A DNA stretch of 64,000 nt. It comes from Nereocystis luetkeana (taxonomy: Eukaryota > Sar > Phaeophyceae > Laminariales > Laminariaceae). How positions within the stretch are numbered: position 1 is the stretch's first letter; each line of letters begins with the position of its first letter. The translations under genes were made by a program, and so were the position numbers. Of the stretch, positions 33,901 through 42,300 are shown in pieces. The stretch is taken from contig JARUPZ010000035.1 in NCBI GenBank assembly GCA_031213475.1, positions 3,586,953 to 3,650,952 on the forward strand, given 5' to 3'. Below the pieces are notes generated by a model. It saw nothing but the letters and a program-made list of their open reading frames with translations, did no database searches and was not told where the DNA came from.

Positions 33901-35469
33901 CACGTATCCGACGCAAAGCTGCGAGTATGTTCGCCTCGTGCCTCTTCTGTTTGTCATACGTCGTATGTTCATTTGTCGGGTGGGCGTTCTCGCCGCACGC
34001 ATAATGCGTAACAGCAGCAAGAAGCAACAGTCTCAGCACTAAAAGTTGGTGACCGTCATCGTCGAGGCGCATGGCCGTTCGCCTTACTTGCTCTCTTTCC
34101 CAGCCATCTCCTAACTTGCCAGCGAATATTCGAATTGTATTGAGCAGCCACCGCATCCATCAGTACTTTGCAATAGATATATACAAAATGCTTCACGGCG
34201 GCTGAGAGCGAAGCATTCGCTGGAAGAGTCGAAACGCATATCTTGAATTGAGTCTGGGCTCGGGAGACCTGTGCAGAAAGGGAGTTAGAGCGCGCTTTTT
34301 CGGCCGCTCTTTTCGAGGGGCGTGCTCGCCGGCCTCCGGCGGGTCTTTTCCCGTGCGAGCTGTCTCGACATCGCGCTCCCCCGCCGAGCGCAGCGACTAC
34401 TCAAGAAGTTACCGGATCTTGCTGAGAAATCGGAGACACGGACGATCTACTTTGAAAAATCCTTCGCTTTGTCGGAGAGACGGCGAGACATGACGAGCAT
34501 CAATTAGTTTTCTCTTTCTCCTGTTTTAGGTGCGACTCGGTTCAATTAGATCGTAGTATGAGTACTGCTGTTGTATACTCCTACATGCAGTCCGTCGTGA
34601 GATATCATTTAAACGTACCTGTCTGTCCGTAAATATAAGGAGTCAGCCGCGTCGTGATGGGATGCGAGGAGTACAGCAGCACGAACGAATGATTCAACGA
34701 AAAAAACGGCAAATGGTACCTGTCAGGTACCAGTCAGTGTTTATTTTATGCTCGTTCCCGGTCTCCAGTTTGTCCGTAAATACAAAGAGAGTATGAGTAT
34801 TAAACGCGACATTCTTTACTACTGCGGACGCTGATAATATAAATATTGGCCGTGTCTGTAGCAGTAACGCGTCGCCCATTATTTGTAGCAGTCTTCTTAT
34901 ACTCGTACTGCGAATGCTTGCAGCACTAAAGTAAATACTCTCAACACTCCGAGGATACTCCGAGCATGGCCTACTGGACTGAACATCTGGTGTGCACACT
35001 GCTGGGGGCTGACCAACCCGTGTGTTGTTGTCGTGTGAGTTCGGCACAAAAAAACTGAGTGTCAAGTCCTGCCGACGACGCCACTTGTCAAGTTTTAGCA
35101 GGCGGGACACTTTGTATCCCCGGACAGGTATGCCTATTAAGCCGGCACTCGTTGGTACTCGCGTGTGTTGTTTGCGTAGAGGTAGAAAAAGAGCCGCTTT
35201 ATTCCTTTCGTGCACGGTGGAGACTGAGGCCAAGCTCTCTCTGGAAAACTCCTGGTCTTCCACCTAAGATGCACCTTCCAAGTACTACAAATACGATCCC
35301 AGTGCCTGAACCCAGGTAATTACCGAGCTTTCAATCTCATTCAAGGGAGTGTATCATAATATGATACTGAGGACTGAGGAATGAGACTGACAAATTTACA
35401 CCACCAAAAGGAGCATGACAAATAAATGCAACTGAGCATTGGAGATCAGAAAATAGTATTTGTAGTAGC

Positions 35470-35501
<32 letters not shown>

Positions 35502-38500
35502 CAGTAGTAGTAGTGGTAGTTTTGTAGTACCTGAGATTAACGGAAGATAAACAATCTGACGCATGCGGCTGGTAAATGAACAGGGTACTTCGTACGCGTG
35601 ATAAACGAGAGCTGAGAGCTGAGACCAATAGACAAAGGCTGAGAACCATGAGAGGACTAAAATTGGTACCAGGTATGTCCAATTCTTGAGCTTCACTATT
35701 TATTATTCTGTCGTCCTGAAAGACACTATTACGGGGAACCATATTTAATGGGACCAAATATTGTTAGTAAAAATCGTTAAATATATAGGTTTTTATATAT
35801 AGCACAGGTCCTATTAACTATGGTCCCCCGTAATATTACGGGGGGCCATAGTTAATAGTACCAAATAGTGTTAGTAAAAATAGCGGAATATACAGGTTTT
35901 TGTCTGTATCGTAGGCCCCATTTAATCAACCCCCCGTAATATATTTTAATTCGTATTGCCTTCATCCTGCAATACTTGACATTTCCTTCATGTATCCTTT
36001 GTCTAAAACACTTGCTATCAATAGTTGGCATCGCCCCGGTGGTCCAGTACATAGCCTCCAATACTATACTGAGGTTGAGGTCTCGAGTTCGAGCTCCGTA
36101 AATTCGTACCGGAACAACGTTATTTATTGGATTCTTTAGTACGTGTTGACAGTCCCGTATCAGGGATTTGGAACAACGCCCCTTCTACTTGCGGGTCTCA
36201 ACATATGCTCAATGATCTCTCTCAAACCTTCAACTCGCCAACTTCCCACTCACTCCCAAACGTTATGATACTGCCTTGAAAGAGGCTGAAAGCCAGGTAA
36301 TTACCTGGGTTCTGGCACTGGGATCGTATTTGTAGTTCTTTGAAGGCGTTTCTTAGGTGGAAAATCAAGGGGTTGGATTTTCCAGAGAGGCACGAGCTTG
36401 GTCTCAGTCTCCATCGTGCACGAAAGGAATAAAGCTGTTCTTCTTCTACCTCTAAGCAAACAGCACACGTCAGTACCAACAAGTACCGACTTCATAGGTG
36501 ACTTGTCCAGGGATACAAAGGGTCTCGATCTCTGATCTTAGAATGTGGCATCTTCGGTGGCTTCGTCGCCTTGCCGAAGAGAGGTGTGGGAGAAGGTTTT
36601 GAGGAGCCGCATCTTCGACTCGTCGTGTTCTAGCTTGTGGAAAGGGGGTTTCCAATGATTTTCCCGCAATTCCGCATATACTTCTCATCAGAGTGGGCTA
36701 GTGCTATGATACTGCCTTGAATGAGGTTAAAATCCCCGTAATTACCTGGGTTCAGGCACTAGAATCGTATTTGTAGTACATGGAGGCGAATCTTAGGTGG
36801 AAAACCAGGGGGTTGGATTTTCCACAGAGAGCTTTGTCTCAGTCTCCACCGTGCACGAAAGGAATAAAGCTGCTCTTCTTCTATCTCTAAGCTAACAACA
36901 CACGTGAGTACCAACGAGTACCGACTTAATAAGCAGACCTGTCCAGGGATACAAAGGGTCCCGACCTCTGATCTTAACACAAACCCTGCTCGCACCCACC
37001 GGCGAGTAGAGTGCTGTACTACAGTAGATCATCTGCTTCCTTTCTCTCTTAAACCCTTCCCAGCCTCTGTGTTCCCAATTCAACCAACTGCACTATCATG
37101 GGGTTCATAGCCCTCTGCCCCATCCCTTCTTCAATCCAGCCTACTATCAGTACCTCTCCACAAACCCCAGGTTTCCCTTTGTTCAATCTTCCACGTTTTT
37201 ACGGGGGGTGCTGGTGATGAACCATCCCCGAATAACAAATAATGTATTTACCATTATTTTGTACAACGACGGCTTTTTTGGGGGTTATCATGCAGAGCCT
37301 AAAACCCGTTTTCTTTATGTTTTTGTGTTTTTTCGGTCTCCACCACCAACCAATGACGCTGACTCTGAAGTTAACCAAACACTACATCGAAAATCCGTTT
37401 ATTTTATACTTCTTTTTTTGTCTCTACGACCAATGGCGCCTTAACGCTGTAGGCGCTAAAGTTAGCAAAACACTGTTTTTGGGGGCGAAGAGGTGTTGAT
37501 AGACCATCACCGCATCATCAAACCAATTACTGACTACGTTAATTTATTGCGGTCTCCATCACCAACAACGCCTGATACCGCCGAAGGCACTAAAGTTAAG
37601 TTATGGCCTTCTTCCTGCACCACTTGGCATTGACATGATACTGTTCGTAGTTGCGAATGGTGTTTTCATATTGACGAGCCGAAGTAATCACAAATCGGCA
37701 CTTGGGTATATTTTCCTATATATCCGGAGCATGGGTGCCGATAGGCACCCGTGCGGAGCCCTTGTGCCTAAGGAAAATCATTCCAAATATACCCAGGACG
37801 ACGACGACAGAAAGGAGGATTTTCTAGGCTCGTGAATCCTACTGGTATGGAAATGTAGGGACTTGTAAGTGCGGAGCGACTACAGAAACGAAGTACAATA
37901 TCTCAATGGAACCATTCTGAAGATAGGCAGGACAACGACGACTAACTTAGTAACTTTTTTTTCCGATATCGTAGTCCTAGTGGTATAATAGTTGCTCCTA
38001 AAGAAAACGAAGTTCTCTCAGCGATTGATTACGTATGGGTACTGTAAATATGCCGGTATCACTTTTTTTTTTTCTTCGTATAATAATCACTTTCACTTTC
38101 CAGCTTATAACTCGTAGGAGGTTTTTTGCCCCCAGCGGTCTTCTTCTGGACAAGCCGTGGTCACAGGTGTCGTCCCTTCTCCCCCCCGGCACGTGCCTTC
38201 CGTTTTTGTCGCGCATAGGGTTCACTGCACCTGCATAATTACCGGCATGAACGTATGTATGTGTAACGGCTGTGCCGTCTTTCTCTGTGCGTAAATATGG
38301 TGTAACAAACACCGGAGCGACGTACGAGTCTCCGTTAGCAAAGTACTGTTGTTACGGACCGAAATCGTCTTTGAAAAATCGTCCTGTTGGTGGTACAGTA
38401 GCACCACCCTCAGGGAAGCCACCGATCTACAGTGTATCCTACAAGAGGAATATAGAACACACCCGCGCCGTCGACGTACCGATATCACGTATAGTTTGCA

Positions 38501-38864
38501 AAGAGGAGTTTCGGATAAACATATCGAACTCGTACAACAGTAGTAGCTGATACTTTTGTTTTTGATATACACGTAGACTGCTGTACTATGTAATGTCAAT
38601 CGTGAGCGAACAACAAAAATCTGCGATCACCTCCAAGACTTCAGAATGGCGTGGATAATATGTACATACCAGGTATGAGATCATGTTCCTACCTCGCGGG
38701 TTCTCCAGGGTATCGCCATAGCCATTTCCGTTGCGGGATATCGCTTTAGGCCGGGTTACAGACGAGGCAGTTGTCACCACGTCCAGCGACTGAGAGCGAG
38801 CGAGAGGTGCAACGCAAATCGACTTTTTCCGTCGCCTGGTGCGCCGATGCCCTGCCGACTGCAT
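27928..38864 (-). CDS. PDZ protein with IQ-like motifs and CxxC knuckles
   Basis: Exons in transcript order: probable first exon 38864-38693 (ATG), then 33510 to about 31943 (or 31967), 31260-29964, 29340-28796 and 28602-27928 (stop), about 1,400 residues. Exon 2 has a PDZ domain (IAFQWTETPS, LSVLAVIEGSLAAKHGGVAP, then GMLLVEVSRKSVGGMDQDEV). It is followed by basic helical, IQ-like segments (AARIQGAARMWSAQKIRR, ALTLQCGWLSRAARRRV) and a charged coil. Exon 3 adds SVQTTFRRRRQVRERR and ASRIQRAWRRHR; exons 4-5 add ARIIQHAYRDFRHR and AVVTVQSAARASFAR. Two matching cysteine knuckles, YLGCATCG and YLCTTCG, end exon 3 and start exon 4 and might form one zinc site. IQ motifs bind calmodulin or EF-hand light chains, so a calcium-regulated scaffold is likely. 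Specific role unknown. Linkage of the first exon rests on matching phase (1 plus 2) across a 5.2 kb intron. Exons 3-5 are firm. Confidence 0.75.
29341..29963. other. Intron of the PDZ-IQ gene
   Basis: Read on the minus strand, the donor is AAG/GTATTT and the acceptor GGCCCAG, phase 1. I recognise no repeats or RNA genes within it. Confidence 0.5.
31261..31942. other. Intron of the PDZ-IQ gene
   Basis: The acceptor on the minus strand is a good TTTTTGTCTTCCAG. The donor is uncertain (GTTCGC or GTGGTG, both phase 0). The interior shows no recognisable element. Confidence 0.45.
35108..35350 (+). repeat. Dispersed 260 bp repeat R3, copy 1
   Basis: It runs from a variant of CTTTGTATCCCCGGACAGGT to TTCAAGGGAGTGTATCATAA and shares TTATTCCTTTCGTGCACGGT with the two copies at 36264 and 36703, which are inverted relative to it. 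Class unknown; no terminal inverted repeats are obvious. Confidence 0.65.
35461..35520 (+). repeat. GTA/TAG microsatellite
   Basis: About twenty GTA-type trinucleotide units with occasional interruptions, followed by TGGTAGTTTTGTAGTAC. Encodes nothing credible. Confidence 0.7.
35729..35833 (+). mobile_element. Tc1/mariner-type MITE, left of an abutting pair
   Basis: A 105 bp copy. The left end TTACGGGGAACCATAT follows TA; the right end GGTCCCCCGTAA is followed by a single TA that is also the left flank of the next copy. Confidence 0.8.
35836..35939 (+). mobile_element. Tc1/mariner-type MITE, right of an abutting pair
   Basis: A 104 bp copy starting TTACGGGGGGCCATAG and ending CAACCCCCCGTAA, then TA. 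Same orientation as its neighbour, with only the dinucleotide TA between them, as expected when one copy inserted into the flanking TA of the other. Confidence 0.8.
36031..36110 (+). repeat. tRNA-like (SINE-like) stretch
   Basis: It begins GCCCCGGTGGTCCAGTACAT and contains GAGGTCTCGAGTTCGAGCTC, related to the A- and B-box parts of 1455-1645. Box consensus is imperfect, so this is a SINE remnant or a chance likeness rather than a tRNA gene. Confidence 0.35.
36264..36536 (-). repeat. Dispersed repeat R3, copy 2
   Basis: On the plus strand it starts TATGATACTGCCTTGAAAGA and ends GGGATACAAAGGGTCTCGAT. Direct repeat of copy 3, inverted to copy 1. Contains a short AGGTAATTACCT palindrome. Confidence 0.7.
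36703..36976 (-). repeat. Dispersed repeat R3, copy 3
   Basis: Starts CTATGATACTGCCTTGAATG and ends GATACAAAGGGTCCCGACCT on the plus strand. It lies about 170 bp from copy 2 in the same orientation. The three copies differ by substitutions and small gaps. Confidence 0.7.
37335..37600 (+). repeat. Three diverged tandem units of about 110-120 bp
   Basis: Units near 37335, 37415 and 37550 share GGTCTCCACCACCAA-like starts, a TGACGCTG or CTGTAGGCGC core and CTAAAGTTAGC-like ends. An old local amplification. Confidence 0.5.
37697..37792. repeat. Foldback sequence with strong central hairpin
   Basis: The outer arms TTGGGTATATTTTCC and the inverse CCAAATATACCCAG enclose a near-perfect hairpin with stem GCATGGGTGCC and loop GATA. 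No coding content. It could be a tiny foldback transposon. Confidence 0.55.
38092..38172 (+). repeat. Dispersed repeat R4, copy 1
   Basis: Shares AACTCGTAGGAGG, CCAGCG and GCCGTGGTCACAGGTGTC with 41286-41349. The second copy directly borders the Copia-type relic. Confidence 0.5.
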
Positions 38865-39360
38865 CGCTCGGAGTTGGCCGCTCAGGTCTCCTACCAACGT
38901 GTTTCAGCCGAGCGGTCCACTTTTAATTATCGGCGGTGCGGCGCAATAGCTCGCGATTTATTTCGTCAAATAGCTATGGACGAGGCGAGGCATGAGTAAT
39001 CCACGCGCGATGTACACGGTACGCACATCGCACAGCGCTACCGCGAAGCAGCGCTACAGTGCTACAGCACACGGCAGTACTCGTACTCTCGTACTCCAAC
39101 AGCAGTAGTAGGTCTATGGAGCCTAGACATAATATCTTCGTTGCACAGCAACTGCAGTGCGCGCAAATCTCTTGGATTTTCGTCGAGGTCTGTTGGGTCA
39201 ACGGGAATTGACGTTTCAGAAACGCGGCGTATCTTCGTTTCGAACCGTCACTTCACCGAGGATCTGAGCACAGCAGATCATCTGAGTTCTCGCATATGGC
39301 GTATGCATCATACAAATCTACGAGACAATCACCAACCACGAGGCTTGTCGAGCTCGTAGC
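38865..39360. promoter_or_regulatory. Putative divergent promoter region
   Basis: About 500 bp between the putative first exon of the PDZ-IQ gene (minus) and the ATG of the FAM227-like gene (plus). No TATA box is obvious. The assignment is positional only and depends on the first-exon call at 38693-38864. Confidence 0.35.
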
Positions 39361-42300
39361 ATGGCCGCCTCTGCTGGTGCACCGCACCCGCCAATGTCCC
39401 CGGGAGAAGCCTCGGTTCACTCATCCCCCTCGCTCAAAAACCTCGGCTCGAAAGTCGTCAAGGGGCTCGGGCATATTCAGGGGAAAAGAGCAGGATCACC
39501 GCCATCAGGCAAAGACCGGCCAGATCACCAGCATGCTCACGACGCCGGAAGCATGGCGGGTGGGGTCGGCTTCGGGGGGAGCATGCTGGGGGAGGTATTG
39601 GCCTCGTACTCCATGAGCACGCTGCCGCCGTCTAAGAGGCACTCCATAAGTGCTACGTCCGCGCATTTCGAGGAGCTCGCGGCCGAAGCTGGCATTGACG
39701 TGGAAGCCGAGGAAATAAACATCGAGGATTTGAGGATGTACCGCATGGATGAGGACTGTGGGTATACGCAGGACGACGACGACAGCGATGATGGCGACGG
39801 CGACAACAGCAACAACGCGGGCGCGGGCGACAACAGGCACCACCTGCACGACGACGCGAACGCCGGGAACCAGAAGCTAGCCCACAAGGAGCGCAGCATT
39901 CTGCAGATGGTGGATGTGCTGAGCGATCGCCTAACCAGTCTCAACGCCGTCGTCATCAACCGCTACAACGGCTGCAAGTCGGACCTGGACGAAGCCACAG
40001 AGTTCCGCTCATCTCGCACCAAGAAGATGGCCATTGCAGCGGAGGGGGACTGGAGCAGCAGCACCCCGCGCAGGGGGGTCGACAAGTCGAAGCGAGGCGG
40101 TTTGTTTAGTCAGGGGGGGGAAGGCGGGGATGGTGGCGACGCCGTGGGGCCGTCGCGCATGACTTTCAGGAACGCTCCGCAGACCGACGCGGGACGAAAG
40201 CTAGCGCATCAGTTCGAGCAGGAGTACGGGGCAAAGCAGGCCAGTGCTACACACGCCACTTCTCACACTCGTACACACCATGCTCCTCTAGATTCTAAGT
40301 GACTTGGCTTGCCCCAACGTAAGGGGGCGACCCGCCGATGGGATACGTAGCAAGTTTACGCGGGCGCGTCATGTTTCGTATTGCACTCTCGGCTGGACCA
40401 TCATGCAGATACGTGCTACAGAGTACGTACAACAATACGAGTACGTACGAGTAGCGAGGATCCTTATAAAAGGGTACGGATTATGGATGGTACACGGCAC
40501 AGTAGATCGAATACCTCCGGATACCATACTCCATTCGTATGGAGTACCGCAGATCTATAGATAATACCAAGTATGTTGCAGCAGCAATGTTACAGAGGTA
40601 ACTTTGCCATTTTTAGTTCGTAATTTTCTGACTGTAACAATCGTGTCTTGTTAACCTACTGTAGGCTTCAAGTGCGACACCCAAGTTCAACAAAACTTCC
40701 TCGACCAAGCTGAAGCGAGTCGACCACTACAAGAAGAGCGAGTCTCGGAAACACGAGCGCATCCACTTCGAGCGCAAGCTGCAGTCAAACCTCGACCAGT
40801 ACGTCACCCGCGCCGTAACCGAGCTCGTGTATCGAACCCCGGAGGACGCTGCGGACGTCGGATCAGGACCTGAGAACCACGGGAATTCTCAAGACGACAC
40901 CGCCCCTCCTGCTGATGTCGGGCTACGGGAGGGCGCCCACACCCCTGGTGGCACCTCTGAGTTGATTGCGCGAGAGCGCTTTCCCATTCCGATGGAGGTA
41001 AGGACGTCACTCTTCACTATATAAGGCGTGTGTCGGCGAGATGGCGAGTGTGTACCATACAGACATTTGATGTTGAGTTTGCGAGGATGCTACAGAGTAT
41101 TATCTTCCTACTATACTACTCGTACAGTACTACAACAGTATCTGGTATATATACAGTACTACTGTACTGCTGTACTATTACAGTACTACAGTACCTGGTA
41201 TACTACAGCTCGCACTACTGCACTGCTGCAGTATCGGAGTACTGCTGCTACTACTGCCGAGCCACGAACTTTGTTTTTGAATCGCCACTTTTACTTCCCA
41301 GCTCCACTCGTAGGAGGTGTTACATCCAGCGCCGTGGTCACAGGTGTCTCTGTTCGTTTATAAAGGATAGACCACTGAGCTACTCAGTCAGCGCTGACTG
41401 AGTAGCTCAGTGGTCTATCCTTTATGAACGAACAAAAGAAGTATTTTTGGGCTCGATACGGCCTCCCGCCGATAACATCCTCCGGGGTTGATCAAGCCCC
41501 TAATCAGCGCCTGGTTTTTCCTTCATATGGTCCCCCTCCCTAGTCGTGAGTTATTTTACTCAAGTGGTTCACTCCACTTTCGACTCTCTGGTCGAATGTT
41601 CTTTTATCGTGGTTCTCTCCACCTGATTTCCCTTTTTCTACCCACGGCAGAAAAAGCGGAAATACGAAGTCTGGCGGGACTCGAACCCCGGACTTCTTTT
41701 GTTCGTTTATAAAGGATAGACCACTGAGCTACTCAAACATGGCACTCATCGAACAATGCCCATACCCCCTTATTCGCCGTCCAAGGGCAGATTCAACAAG
41801 AACCTACGATGAGACTTAAAAGGGGTCGCAGCAAGGGATTTCGTCAAAATATCCGCGTGCTGCTCTTCCGAAGCTACGAACTGAATGTCGATCTTCTTAG
41901 CACGAAGTAGCTCTCTGACAAAATGAAAACGCACGTCAATATGCTTACTCCGCGCAGAACTAAGAGGGTTCTCAGCCAACGCTATGGCCCCCTGGTTATC
42001 CTCAAAAACCCGAACACATGATCCGCTTAGCTCTGGACAAATAAACGACAACACCGCGCCCGTAAACAAAGCTTCCTTCACCCCTTCACCCAGGGCGACA
42101 TATTCTGCTTCTGCTGTCGACAACGTAACACACCTCTGCGTGCTACTTGCCCAACTGACGGCCGCACCCCCTAGGGTAATTACCGTCCCCGATACCGAGC
42201 GCCTATCGTTCGACTTACCGGCATAATCAGCATCACTATACGCTGTCAAATCCAATCCCGAACCCCGCACTAAAGTCAATCCCATAAACCTGGTCCCATG

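Larger units (their letters stand above)
33511..38692. other. Putative long intron of the PDZ-IQ gene, repeat-filled
   Basis: It contains three copies of a repeat of about 260 bp (35108, 36264 and 36703), two abutting MITEs (35729-35939), a tRNA-like stretch (36031), a TAG/GTA microsatellite (35461-35520), a triplicated unit (37335-37600) and a foldback (37697-37792). A short plus-strand frame at 34289-34507 is unassigned. If the upstream exon is wrong, this is intergenic. Confidence 0.45.

Noticed and set aside
34289-34507. Short plus-strand frame with ALPRRAQRLLKKLPDLAEK
   Set aside because: Protein-like in composition, but there is no ATG start, no homology I recognise and no neighbouring exon in phase. 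It lies within a putative intron of the opposite strand, so it is left unassigned.
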